A DNA stretch of 21,333 nt from Chitinophagaceae bacterium UBA4407 (GCA_002390845.1 DGQT01000020.1:1-21333); one strand, 5' to 3'; positions 7,245 to 14,905 are shown, numbered from the stretch's first letter. Program-made: numbers and translations. The notes: a model not told the origin generated them from the letters alone.

Positions 7245-7329
7245 AATTGCCAAAAAATATCTGCCGTATATAGCATTGAATAAAATGATTTGCCCAAATG
7301 GTATTAAACCCCCAATTTTGCCGCCACTT

Positions 7330-8337
7330 ATGCAAGATGTTCAGCCGGTTTATTCATTTTTAGGGCAAAAAAAAAATATTGTTTTAACCACACATCAAAA
7401 GCCAGACGGGGATGCGATGGGTGCTTCACTGGGCTTGTATCATTTTCTTAAGGAACTGGACGAACAAGTTACAGTTATAGTTCCAACGAACTGGGCGGGT
7501 TTTCTTGATTGGATGCCGGGAACTGACAAAGTAATAAACTACGAAGACAACCGGGAAGAGGCAGAACAGATTATTTATAATGCAGACTTGTTATTTTGCC
7601 TGGATTTTAATGCCATGTACCGAACCAAACACATGGAAAGAATTTTAACAGAAATATCTTGTATAAAGATTCTGTTGGATCACCACGAACAACCGCAGGA
7701 AGATGCTTTTGATTACGGAATAAGTGATGTTGCTAAAAGCTCTGCAAGTGAAATTGTATATGATTTTATAGCCAACTCACCTTACAAGCATATTTTGAAT
7801 AAGGATATTGCGACTTGTCTTTATACAGGTATTATGACCGACACAGGCTCATTTCGTTTTACCATTGCAACAGCAAATGTGCACAGGGTTGTGGCAGATT
7901 TGAAAGACACTGGAATTGATCATAGCGTAATCTTTGAGAATATATATGATAATTTTTCAGAGAACCGTCTGCGGTTTATTGGCAACGCTTTATTAAACAG
8001 GTTAGAAGTATTGTATGAGTACAATACTGCATTGATGGTGATTTCTAAAAAAGACATTCTTAAATACCAGATTAAAACCGGTGATACTGAAGGCCTTGTA
8101 AATTATCTGCTAACAATTGAGGGCGTACGGCTTGGGGCTTTATTGATAGACAGGAGTGAGGAACGGAAATGGAGCTTCAGAAGTAAGGGTAACTTTGATG
8201 TAAATGTTTTCGCAAGAAACCATTTCGAAGGTGGTGGACATAAAAATGCTGCGGGTGGCAGAAGTTCTGGCTCTATAGAGCAAAATGTAATAAAATTTAA
8301 AGAAGTAATTCAGCAATACGAACAACAATTACAATAA
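7330..8337 (+). CDS. nrnA: Bifunctional oligoribonuclease / pAp phosphatase (DHH family)
   Basis: A DHH/DHHA1 phosphoesterase that degrades nano-RNAs and dephosphorylates 3'-phosphoadenosine 5'-phosphate in the cytoplasm, with Mn ions. In 335 residues it shows HQKPDGDAMGAS (22-33), LDFN (91-94), the DHH triad (117-119), TDTGSFRF (170-177) and the DHHA1 GGGHKNAAGG (301-310). The frame stays open to a GTG at 7201, but that codon and the next dozen or so lie inside repeat element R5, and relatives begin close to the 'TTHQKPDGDAMG' strand. I therefore start at ATG 7330 (MQDVQPVYSFLG); ATG 7285 is the alternative. The FKBP lipoprotein follows after 6 nt, so the two genes form an operon. Confidence 0.9.
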   Translation: MQDVQPVYSFLGQKKNIVLTTHQKPDGDAMGASLGLYHFLKELDEQVTVIVPTNWAGFLDWMPGTDKVINYEDNREEAEQIIYNADLLFCLDFNAMYRTKHMERILTEISCIKILLDHHEQPQEDAFDYGISDVAKSSASEIVYDFIANSPYKHILNKDIATCLYTGIMTDTGSFRFTIATANVHRVVADLKDTGIDHSVIFENIYDNFSENRLRFIGNALLNRLEVLYEYNTALMVISKKDILKYQIKTGDTEGLVNYLLTIEGVRLGALLIDRSEERKWSFRSKGNFDVNVFARNHFEGGGHKNAAGGRSSGSIEQNVIKFKEVIQQYEQQLQ

Positions 8338-8343
8338 TAAAAA

Positions 8344-9285
8344 ATGAAAAAAATCCTCTTAGCTGCAGCAGCAGCTCTTTCTTTGGCAGCCTGCCAACAG
8401 GTTAATTACGAAAAGGCACCTTCCGGTCTGGCATACAAAATATTCCCGGGAAAAGGTGGCGACTCAGTTAAAGTTGGTGAATTTGTGAAATACAATGTAG
8501 AATATTTGTTAACCGGAAGAACTGGTAAGGCAGATAGTGTTCTTCAAACCACATATGATAAAATGCCCGGTTTTGGTCAGGTTGATACCGGTGCCCGTGC
8601 AGCTTACAGCATTTTAGAAATCATGACAAAATTAAGGACAGGGGATAGTGCTGTTGCAATACTTAATTCAGATACCTTAAAGAAGAAGAACCAACTGGAT
8701 CCTAATGACAGTATAGTTTTCACAAAAGGAAGTTCTATACTATGTAAAATAATGATCCTGAAAACTTTTAAAAATCAAACTGATATAATGGCCGAATATC
8801 AGAAGGAAATGGAACTTGAAAATAAAAGGGAAACAAAGTCTGTTGAGGATTATATGGCACAAAAAGGAATAAAAGGTATTAAAACTAAAAGTGGTGCCTT
8901 TGTATTAATCGAGAATCCTGGCGATACTACTAACAAAGCTGATTCAGGAAAAATTGCGGCTGTTAAGTATAAAGGATATTTACAGTCTAACGGCAAAGTG
9001 TTCGATACAAATTTTGATTCAACCAATGGTCATGGTACAGATCCTTATCCGGTATTAGTAGGAACACGCTCCGTTATAACGGGTTGGGATGAAGCATTAC
9101 CTTATTTCGGAAAAGGTGGAAGTGGTAAAATATTTGTGCCAGCCTTCCTGGGTTACGGCCCTCAGGCTTCCGGTGAAATACCACCAAATTCAAATCTTGT
9201 ATTCGAAGTACAGATCGTGGATGTAAAAGAAGCACCGCCTGCCGCCAAAAACGCCATTCCTGGCTTTGAACAACCTTCAAGATAA
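8344..9285 (+). CDS. FKBP-type peptidyl-prolyl isomerase lipoprotein
   Basis: A periplasm-facing, membrane-anchored prolyl isomerase/chaperone of 313 residues. The signal peptide ends in the lipobox LAAC (Cys17). The C-terminal FKBP domain (about 203-295) is well preserved: YKGYL-NGKVFDTNFD (209-225), VITGWDEAL (244-252), GYG (270-272) and IPPNSNLVFEVQIV (279-292). The N-terminal half (about 26-142) has the outline of a second, strongly diverged FKBP domain (VKYNVEYLLTG, KLRTGDSAVAIL, a final strand CKIMILK) without the catalytic aromatic residues. A charged helical linker (about 148-178) joins the two. It is co-transcribed with nrnA and ends at a strong terminator. Confidence 0.92.
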   Translation: MKKILLAAAAALSLAACQQVNYEKAPSGLAYKIFPGKGGDSVKVGEFVKYNVEYLLTGRTGKADSVLQTTYDKMPGFGQVDTGARAAYSILEIMTKLRTGDSAVAILNSDTLKKKNQLDPNDSIVFTKGSSILCKIMILKTFKNQTDIMAEYQKEMELENKRETKSVEDYMAQKGIKGIKTKSGAFVLIENPGDTTNKADSGKIAAVKYKGYLQSNGKVFDTNFDSTNGHGTDPYPVLVGTRSVITGWDEALPYFGKGGSGKIFVPAFLGYGPQASGEIPPNSNLVFEVQIVDVKEAPPAAKNAIPGFEQPSR

Positions 9286-9299
9286 TTTTACAGATTTTT

Positions 9300-9332
9300 A
9301 AAAAAGCTACCATTTTATGGTGGCTTTTTTTT
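9300..9332 (+). terminator. Intrinsic terminator after the FKBP gene
   Basis: AAAAAAGCTACCA (9300-9312) pairs with TGGTGGCTTTTTT (9318-9330) over 13 bp with one wobble, a 5-nt loop and a U8 tail. Confidence 0.92.
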
Positions 9333-9477
9333 GATTAAAATTTTTCGCATTGTAAGATACGGGTATTGAATTATACTGGTTAAATCCACATTTTGTGTAC
9401 AACGTTAAAGAAACTGAAAATCATTTCAGTAGTTATCAAGCCTTGTTAATAAGTAAAATAAAAAAAAATTCTTTTCT

Positions 9478-9508
9478 TTTGGTTATTCGGTGAATTTACC
9501 GACCTTCG
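9478..9508 (+). promoter_or_regulatory. Promoter of the rpmB operon
   Basis: TTTG (9478-9481), a 19-nt spacer and GACCTTCGC (9501-9509) match the Bacteroidota -33/-7 layout, with substitutions in the -7 box (TAnnTTTG). The position, about 20 nt before the rpmB ATG and after a T/A-rich tract, fits a strong ribosomal-protein promoter. Confidence 0.55.
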
Positions 9509-9527
9509 CCGTCCGAAAAAAAATGTT

Positions 9528-9764
9528 ATGGCAAGAGTATGTCAGGTTACAGGAAAAAAGCCGATTACAGGTAACACCGTATCGCATTCGAATATCAAAA
9601 CCAAGCGCAGGTTTTTACCAAACTTACAAACCAAGCGCTTCTTTTTTGCAGAAGAAGACCGTTGGGTAACTATAAAAGTTTCCACTGAGGCTATACGTAC
9701 CATTAATAAAAATGGATTGGCCAGCGTTATTAAAGGCTTAAGGGCTGCAGGAACTAAAATCTAA
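9528..9764 (+). CDS. rpmB: Ribosomal protein bL28
   Basis: A 78-residue large-subunit protein. It opens MARVCQVTGKKPITGN and carries the typical 'SHSNIKTKRRFLPNLQTKR' segment, followed by RWVTIKVST and IKGLRAAG near the C-terminus. Length and pattern are standard for the Bacteroidota form. It is the first gene of the cluster rpmB-rpmG-DUF4295 gene; L33 follows after 30 nt. Confidence 0.97.
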   Translation: MARVCQVTGKKPITGNTVSHSNIKTKRRFLPNLQTKRFFFAEEDRWVTIKVSTEAIRTINKNGLASVIKGLRAAGTKI

Positions 9765-9794
9765 ATTGATCAAAAAAAGTAAATTGCTCACAAA

Positions 9795-9977
9795 ATGGCA
9801 AAGAAAGGCAACAGGGTTCAGGTTATAATGGAATGTACCGAGCATAAAACAAGTGGTTTGCCGGGAACCAGCCGTTACATTACCAAAAAGAACAAAAAAA
9901 ATACTCCGGAACGTTTGGAGTTAAAGAAGTATAACCCGATAATGAAAAAAGTAACCGTTCATAAAGAGATAAAATAA
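9795..9977 (+). CDS. rpmG: Ribosomal protein bL33
   Basis: A 60-residue large-subunit protein: MAKKGNRVQVIMECTEHK, then TSRYITKKNKKNTPERLELKKYNP. Only one Cys is present, so it is the zinc-free type of L33 and lacks the two CxxC knuckles of the zinc-binding form. The DUF4295 gene follows after 7 nt in the same transcript. Confidence 0.97.
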   Translation: MAKKGNRVQVIMECTEHKTSGLPGTSRYITKKNKKNTPERLELKKYNPIMKKVTVHKEIK

Positions 9978-9984
9978 TTGAACC

Positions 9985-10158
9985 ATGGCAAAAGCAGCTT
10001 CAAAAAACGCTAAGATTAAAGATATAAAAGCTTCTGCAGAAGCAAAAAACTGGACTAAGGTAATTAAACCTGTTCGCAGTGCGAAAACAGGAGCTTACTC
10101 TTTTAAAGAAGCAATTATACACAAAGACAAAGTGAAAGATTATTTGTCTGGTAAATAG
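9985..10158 (+). CDS. DUF4295 family small basic protein
   Basis: A 57-residue, Lys/Ala-rich basic protein that I read directly from ATG 9985: it begins MAKAASKNAKIKDIKASA, contains NWTKVIKPVRSAKTGAYSF, and ends KVKDYLSGK. It belongs to the Bacteroidota-specific DUF4295 family, which is typically encoded right after rpmG. Size, charge and constant linkage to L28 and L33 imply a ribosome-associated role. I believe an extra large-subunit protein has been described in Bacteroidota ribosomes and may correspond to this family, but I cannot confirm that here. A terminator follows 26 nt after the stop. Confidence 0.88.
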   Translation: MAKAASKNAKIKDIKASAEAKNWTKVIKPVRSAKTGAYSFKEAIIHKDKVKDYLSGK

Positions 10159-10183
10159 TTGATTAAAGAGTATTAATATATTT

Positions 10184-10216
10184 AAAAGCTGTTCTCATTT
10201 TTGGGGCAGCTTTTTT
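10184..10216 (+). terminator. Intrinsic terminator after the DUF4295 gene
   Basis: AAAAGCTG (10184-10191) pairs with CAGCTTTT (10207-10214), extended by G-U pairs inward, and ends in a T6 run. It separates the ribosomal cluster from ftsY. Confidence 0.85.
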
Positions 10217-10234
10217 CTATTGTTCTATGTAAAC

Positions 10235-10440
10235 TGATTTTTGTACCCGGCTAATTAGTATTATTCAGCTTTTCTTGCGTCGCACTCTTTTACAGTTGAA
10301 TATCTTTGAGCAATTGGCACCGGAAAAATGTAATTTTTTTTGGATGAACTTAGTAACTGGTGCTAAAGTTTATAAGAATACCGAACGTACAAGTGCGCGA
10401 CGCAATAAATGCTAAATCATTGAGATGCTGTTTGGTTAAT
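10235..10440. repeat. Complete palindromic repeat element R6 (type A, both arms)
   Basis: The left core TTGCGTCGCACTCTT (10275-10289) is mirrored by AAGTGCGCGACGCAA (10391-10405). Inside the cores, TTGGCACCGG faces CTGGTGCTAA, so the interior pairs although its sequence is unrelated to the interiors of R1 and R5. It fills the gap between the ribosomal cluster and ftsY. Confidence 0.82.
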
Positions 10441-10480
10441 AATAATATTATAACGGACTTTCACAATTAAAAATTTTTAT

Positions 10481-11449
10481 ATGAGCTTTTTTGGAAAACT
10501 GTTTGGTAAAAAAGAAAAAGAAAGTTTAGATGAAGGGTTACAAAAAACACGAGAAGGCTTTCTCTCGAAAATTACAAAAGCAATTGCAGGTAAAAGTACA
10601 GTTGATGAAGAAGTACTCGATAAGCTGGAAGATGCATTGGTAAGTGCAGATGTAGGAATTGATACTACTATTGCCATTATAGAAAAGATTGAGAAAAGAG
10701 TAGCCCGTGATAAATATATTAATACAGCCGAACTGAATAAAATATTACAGCAAGAAATACAGGACATGCTTGCTGACGCAGCGGATAATAATTATAAAAA
10801 CTTTGAATTACCAGCATCAACAAAACCATATATCATTCTGGTTGTAGGCGTAAATGGTGTAGGAAAAACCACTACAATAGGTAAGCTGGCTAACAATTAT
10901 AAAGTAGCAGGGAAATCTGTATTGCTAGGTGCTGCAGACACATTTCGTGCTGCGGCAGTTGACCAGCTAACCATCTGGAGTGAAAGGGCCGGAGTACCAA
11001 TTGTAAAACAGGCTATGGGCAGTGACCCTGCTGCGGTTGCATTTGACGCTGTACAAAGTGCTGTTGCAAGAGGAACAGATGTAGTAATTATTGATACTGC
11101 TGGCCGCCTGCACAATAAAGCCCACCTTATGGATGAGCTTACTAAAATAAAACGGGCAGTAACAAAGATTATTCCCGATGCCCCACATGAAGTATTGCTG
11201 ATACTGGATGGCTCTACCGGCCAAAATGCATTAGAACAAGCCAAACATTTTACTGCTGCTACCGATGTAACAGCAATGATTATTACAAAACTCGATGGCA
11301 CTGCAAAAGGCGGTGTAGTACTCGCCATTGCAAATCAATTTAAAATACCCGTAAAATATATTGGCGTTGGCGAAAAAATGACTGACCTCATTGTATTTAA
11401 CAAACATGAATTTGTTGATTCTTTATTTAATCTTGAAAATAAACAATAA
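10481..11449 (+). CDS. ftsY: Signal recognition particle receptor FtsY
   Basis: An SRP-type GTPase that docks ribosome-SRP complexes at the inner membrane for co-translational insertion. In 322 residues there is a short amphipathic N-terminus (MSFFGKLFGKKEKE) without the long acidic A-domain, an N-domain helical bundle (about 25-105), and then the G-domain: G1 GVNGVGKTT (123-131), DTFRAAA (153-159), G3 DTAGR (205-209), G4 TKLDGTAKGG (269-278) and GVGEK (295-299). It is a full-length NG core. It is separated from the upstream ribosomal cluster by a terminator and repeat R6, so it probably has its own promoter. The end of the gene is followed by about 280 nt in which I see no feature. Confidence 0.97.
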   Translation: MSFFGKLFGKKEKESLDEGLQKTREGFLSKITKAIAGKSTVDEEVLDKLEDALVSADVGIDTTIAIIEKIEKRVARDKYINTAELNKILQQEIQDMLADAADNNYKNFELPASTKPYIILVVGVNGVGKTTTIGKLANNYKVAGKSVLLGAADTFRAAAVDQLTIWSERAGVPIVKQAMGSDPAAVAFDAVQSAVARGTDVVIIDTAGRLHNKAHLMDELTKIKRAVTKIIPDAPHEVLLILDGSTGQNALEQAKHFTAATDVTAMIITKLDGTAKGGVVLAIANQFKIPVKYIGVGEKMTDLIVFNKHEFVDSLFNLENKQ

Positions 11450-11731
11450 ACGTTTTTTTGTAGTTTAATCAAAATTTAATGTCGCTGCCACATTCATAAA
11501 TTTTCAAAAGAAAACTGCCTTGTTTTAAAACTTTTCTATGCTGAGTTCATAATAATTAGATTATTAAATGAGTTCTTCTCAATTTTCAGGATTAGTATTT
11601 TTTATTTTTTTTGAACAATAATTCAGTTGCCTGAATGCATATTTGATGAATTTGAAAAAGATATACATTTATGGTCTTACAGTCAAAATCACCTAATAAA
11701 AACATTCTAAAATCTTTAAACCTAAATTTAA
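11450..11731. other. AT-rich gap between ftsY and the metalloprotease gene
   Basis: No reading frame, repeat arm or convincing terminator is visible. TACATTTA near 11665 is one base from the -7 consensus and could serve the metalloprotease gene, but no well-placed -33 element supports it. Confidence 0.4.
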
Positions 11732-12553
11732 ATGAAGATCAATTTAAAAGCGCTTGTTTCAGGCGTAGTGCTAACTACTGTTCTTTTCTCCTGTCAAAAA
11801 GAAAATAAAACACAGACCACAGTTACAGACAATAATGCGGTTCCTGCTGAAGTAATTAACCAGATACAATCTCAGGGTTTCAGCACCGAAGGCGTTGTAA
11901 AAGTTAACGGCGGCTATAGGGTTGAGAACGACATATTTTTATCTGATGAAGCTTTGAAAAGCCCCGCTATCGGCCCCATTTTAAGGGTTGGCGATGAAGA
12001 GCAGTATCACACAACAAATCTGGTAACAGGTTTACCTCGTGTAATTACAATTTCTATTTCCGGACTTTCTACTGTATTTCAAAATGGCCTTGATATAGCC
12101 GTTTCAAGGTATAATGCATTGGGTATGCGACTTACTTTTCAAAGGGTAGCCTCTGGTGGCAATATTCAAATTGTAGGTGCAGATCTTGGTGGTGGTGGTG
12201 TATTAGGCCAGTCTTCTGGTTTCCCAACTTCAACTGGTAATCCTGCTTCACCTATTACATTAAATAACCGTGCCGGTGCATTTGGTTCAAACCCTAATGT
12301 AAACTGGGTTGCTACCGTTATTGCACATGAAATGGGCCATACAATTGGTTTTCGTCATACCGATTACAAGAACCGTGCTTATAGCTGTGGGGGCTTTAAA
12401 TCAAACGAAGGCACTGCAGGTGTTGGCGCTATCTGGATTCCGGGCACTGCCAGAAATGGAGATCCAAATAGCTGGATGCTTGCCTGCACAGATGGAAGCG
12501 ATCGTCCATTTAACGCAAACGATGTTATAGCACTTAATTATTTATACCATTAA
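11732..12553 (+). CDS. Zinc metalloprotease lipoprotein (M57-like, metzincin type)
   Basis: A secreted lipid-anchored protein of 273 residues. The signal peptide ends in the lipobox LFSC (Cys21), followed by a polar Thr/Asn-rich linker. The catalytic part carries HEMGHTIGFRHTD (199-211), the extended HExxHxxGxxH zinc motif with Glu200 as general base and His199, His203 and His209 as metal ligands. Upstream, ITISISGL and the DIAVSRYNALGMRLTFQRV strand-helix-strand match the first half of a compact metzincin domain, and YSCGGF and LACTDGSD supply two Cys that may form a disulfide. The C-terminal FNANDVIALNYLY is typical of the M57/dual-action HEIGH family in Bacteroidota. The substrate is unknown. 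A very strong terminator follows. Confidence 0.88.
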   Translation: MKINLKALVSGVVLTTVLFSCQKENKTQTTVTDNNAVPAEVINQIQSQGFSTEGVVKVNGGYRVENDIFLSDEALKSPAIGPILRVGDEEQYHTTNLVTGLPRVITISISGLSTVFQNGLDIAVSRYNALGMRLTFQRVASGGNIQIVGADLGGGGVLGQSSGFPTSTGNPASPITLNNRAGAFGSNPNVNWVATVIAHEMGHTIGFRHTDYKNRAYSCGGFKSNEGTAGVGAIWIPGTARNGDPNSWMLACTDGSDRPFNANDVIALNYLYH

Positions 12554-12570
12554 TCAAAAAGACTGTAAGT

Positions 12571-12610
12571 AATCAATAACCCCGCTCAATAGCGGGGTTA
12601 TTGATTTTTT
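12571..12610 (+). terminator. Very strong intrinsic terminator
   Basis: A perfect 16-bp stem, AATCAATAACCCCGCT (12571-12586) against its reverse complement (12591-12606), with a CAAT loop and a T tail (bidirectional in principle). It lies 17 nt after the metalloprotease stop. Confidence 0.95.
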
Positions 12611-12635
12611 GTAACGGGCAGAATAATTACTATGA

Positions 12636-12715
12636 AGCTTTTCTTGCCACGCTCGTTTCACAGTTCCTCTTTCATGGCAGCATTTAAGCGAAGTGTGGCA
12701 GCTGAACAGAATTCA
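12636..12715. repeat. Possible diverged repeat element (type C)
   Basis: GCTTTTCTTGCCACGCTCGT then TTCACAGTT resembles the R6 left arm (GCTTTTCTTGCGTCGCACTC then TTTTACAGTT). It is mirrored within 60 nt by GCGAAGTGTGGCAGC (12688-12702). The central dyad of types A and B is not kept, so membership is uncertain. Confidence 0.35.
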
Positions 12716-13132
12716 TTTTATGGTTCCATCGTGAGCAGCAAAACGTTATTCAATAGCAATGAATAAAGATTTTTAAATCTCTGCAAACTTAATCCTGACA
12801 GGCTCTGCAAAGCCTGTGATAATATTTGAATACTGTATTTAGCTTTTAGCCTCACCAACGAATTATTGAACAATACTCAAGCCTTGTAATATTAAAAAGT
12901 TTTTTAACATACCTGTATACTCCATAGTTTAAAATACTATTTTTCATTCAGGCATTATTCAATATCATTGCACGGTTTTTTATAACGCTATTTATACCAT
13001 TTTTTTTGATCTTGCTAAAGAGAGCAATTCAGTAAGGTTGTGAGAAGCAATAGCAGTTTCATTAACATACTGTAAGCGTGGCTAAAAAAAATTGTTGTAA
13101 CAAATAAACTTAATTACGAAATAATAACTAAA
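12716..13132. other. Gene-free interval upstream of the barrel gene
   Basis: About 400 nt without a credible reading frame. The only clear structure is a hairpin ACAGGCT-CTGCAA-AGCCTGT (12798-12817) without a U tract. The remainder is AT-rich and presumably holds the promoter of the next gene, which I cannot place. Confidence 0.45.
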
Positions 13133-13750
13133 ATGAAAAAAGCTTTATTCATCATTACATTAATCTGTTCTGCATCTTTTCTTAAAGCACAAAAAACAAC
13201 TGTTTGGGCATCTGGCGGTGTAACGCTGTCCTCTTTGTACGAAACTTACAACAGCAATAAAAGTTTAAGAATAGGGCCTGAAGTTGTTTTGTCGCTCAGG
13301 GCAAATTATCCGGGTAACTGGGGTTACGAAACAGGTATTTATTATGCATCTAAAGGCACTAAGTTTAATACTGCAGGCCAATCAGTGCATCTGGATTATG
13401 CAGGTGCCTATTTCAATGTGCTTTATGATTTCCCCTTAAAAAGCGATGATGATTTTTTTGTGGCTCCAGGTATTTTTCTTGCTGATGCTGTAAGTGGTAA
13501 GATCAAATACACAGATTCTGTAACCTCTAAATTAGATTTTGGCGGAGCATGGAAAAGTTTCGATGCGGGTGTTAATATAAGAGTAGGTTACGTTATTAAT
13601 AATACGGTAACTATTGGTGCTCATTACGATATTGGTGTGTTTAACATATACAACTCTACCGACTTTCGCGGAAGAAACAATAAGGGAAGAAGTTCTTCGG
13701 CGGCTGTAGATTTTTCTGTAAATCTTAGTAAATTGATTGGTAAAAAATAA
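13133..13750 (+). CDS. Outer-membrane beta-barrel protein
   Basis: A 205-residue protein with a cleavable signal peptide (MKKALFIITLICSASFLKAQ, cut after AQ). The mature chain alternates strands and turns: LRIGPEVVLSLRANY, WGYETGIYYASKG, YAGAYFNVLYDF, DFFVAPGIFLADAV, DAGVNIRVGYVI and TVTIGAHYDIGVFNI. This fits the eight-stranded outer-membrane barrel family common in Bacteroidota (PorT-like/OMP_b-brl). It is not closely similar to the tandem pair at 3360-4347. It is monocistronic, with a terminator 22 nt downstream. The function is unknown, and the C-terminus (LIGKK) lacks the final aromatic residue seen in the other two. Confidence 0.82.
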   Translation: MKKALFIITLICSASFLKAQKTTVWASGGVTLSSLYETYNSNKSLRIGPEVVLSLRANYPGNWGYETGIYYASKGTKFNTAGQSVHLDYAGAYFNVLYDFPLKSDDDFFVAPGIFLADAVSGKIKYTDSVTSKLDFGGAWKSFDAGVNIRVGYVINNTVTIGAHYDIGVFNIYNSTDFRGRNNKGRSSSAAVDFSVNLSKLIGKK

Positions 13751-13772
13751 TTCAAGTTTTTTATTCTGTAGG

Positions 13773-13800
13773 TGCCTGCTGATAATTAAGCAGGCATTTT
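13773..13800 (+). terminator. Intrinsic terminator after the barrel gene
   Basis: TGCCTGCT (13773-13780) and AGCAGGCA (13789-13796) form a perfect 8-bp stem followed by TTTTTATTTTA. The tail overlaps the 3' end of the convergent YggS gene. Confidence 0.85.
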
Positions 13801-14474
13801 TATTTTATATAAGCCCTTTCACCAAATAGTAAACTGCCAATGCGTACCATATTGCTGCCCTCGTCTATCGCAATTTTATAGTCGCTGCTCATGCCCATCG
13901 AAAGTGTTTGCATTGAATAAAGTGGCTGAGCATATTTGTCAAAAAACGATTTTAAATAATGAAATTCATCTTTTATTTTTTCCTGATCTTCAGTAAAAGA
14001 AGCCATACCCATTAGCCCGCTTATTTTTACATTATTTAATTGCATGTCCGGTAATTGGTTTATTGTAGTATCAAGTTCATCTTCATTAAAACCAAATTTT
14101 GTTTCTTCCTGTGCAATATGTACCTGAAGTAAACAATCAATAATGCGATTGTTTTTCAGCCCTTGTTTATTTATTTCGAGTAAAAGTTTTAAGCTGTCAA
14201 CACCATGAATAAGATGTATAAACGGAGCAATAACTTTTACTTTATTGGTTTGTAAATGACCAATAAAATGCCAGCGGATATCTGCAGGCAATTCTTTTTG
14301 TTTTTCTGAAAGTTCCTGTATGTAGTTTTCTCCAAAATCGCGTTGCCCGAGATGATAAAGTTCGAGTATATCTTCAATTGGTTTTGTTTTGCTTACGGCA
14401 ACAAGTACTACATTTTTCTGTTTTAGTTCGTCTGCCAACGTTAAATACAATTCACTGTTAACCGCCATCTTCAA
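13800..14474 (-). CDS. yggS: YggS/PROSC-type pyridoxal phosphate homeostasis protein
   Basis: A cytoplasmic PLP carrier that affects vitamin B6 and amino-acid homeostasis and has no known catalytic reaction. In 224 residues it shows the PLP lysine in VAVSKTKP (Lys29), FGENYIQE (47-54), WHFIGHLQTNK (68-78), SGLMGMASF, the phosphate-binding LSMGMSSDYKIAI near 191-203, and VRIGSLLFGER near the C-terminus. It is a single-domain alanine-racemase-like barrel of standard length. The start is MKMAVNSEL, with the second Met as a possible alternative. It converges with the upstream barrel gene. Confidence 0.93.
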   Translation of the reverse strand: MKMAVNSELYLTLADELKQKNVVLVAVSKTKPIEDILELYHLGQRDFGENYIQELSEKQKELPADIRWHFIGHLQTNKVKVIAPFIHLIHGVDSLKLLLEINKQGLKNNRIIDCLLQVHIAQEETKFGFNEDELDTTINQLPDMQLNNVKISGLMGMASFTEDQEKIKDEFHYLKSFFDKYAQPLYSMQTLSMGMSSDYKIAIDEGSNMVRIGSLLFGERAYIK

Positions 14475-14540
14475 ATTTTTGTAAAGATAATAATACGCTG
14501 ATGAAGAGTGGAATTAGTGAACCCACGCTGCCATGCTTCC

Positions 14541-14600
14541 CAAAAGTACAAGTGAGTGACACAACAGGAGATGCTATGTAATACAAATGCGGGGATCAAA
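14541..14600 (-). repeat. Single repeat arm R7 (type B)
   Basis: The core AAGTGAGTGACACAA (14550-14564) is followed by CAGGAGATGCTATGTAAT then ACAAATGC. Reverse-complemented, this matches the outer arm GCATTTGTATTTCATGG. It lies between yggS and the GNAT gene. Confidence 0.75.
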
Positions 14601-14614
14601 ATCTTTCTTACTTA

Positions 14615-14896
14615 TCAACTCAATACATCAGCAAACTCTGGCTTTTTTTTGAATACCGATCTTGCAAAAGGGCAAAGCGGAACGATCTTTATGTTATTTG
14701 TTCTTGCATATTCTACAGCTGCATGCACTAACTGGTAGCCAACATTCTTTCCGCGCAATTCATCACTAACTTCTGTATGTTCAATTACCATTTTGGTTGG
14801 TGCAGCTATTGAATAAACCAATGCTGCAAGTGGCTCACTTTCTTCGCCAACAAAGAACATGCCTCTGTGCTCGTTATCTTTTTGTTGAATCAGCAT
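14615..14896 (-). CDS. Small GNAT-fold N-acetyltransferase (YjdJ-like)
   Basis: A 93-residue protein of the minimal GNAT class (Acetyltransf_CG/YjdJ). The acetyl-CoA-binding motif appears as EVSDELRGKNVGYQLVHAA, where R-G-K-x-V-G is the pyrophosphate loop. It is followed by the conserved KIVPLCPFARSVFKKKPEF ending, with Cys in the 'PLCPF' position typical of this subgroup. The acceptor substrate is unknown. It is encoded 9 nt from the next minus-strand gene, so it is the second gene of a two-gene transcript. Confidence 0.85.
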   Translation of the reverse strand: MLIQQKDNEHRGMFFVGEESEPLAALVYSIAAPTKMVIEHTEVSDELRGKNVGYQLVHAAVEYARTNNIKIVPLCPFARSVFKKKPEFADVLS

Positions 14897-14905
14897 TTAA
14901 AAGTT

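Noticed and set aside
10897..11328. 143-residue minus-strand reading frame inside ftsY
   Set aside because: Shadow of the conserved GTPase domain; low-complexity Ser/Ala composition.
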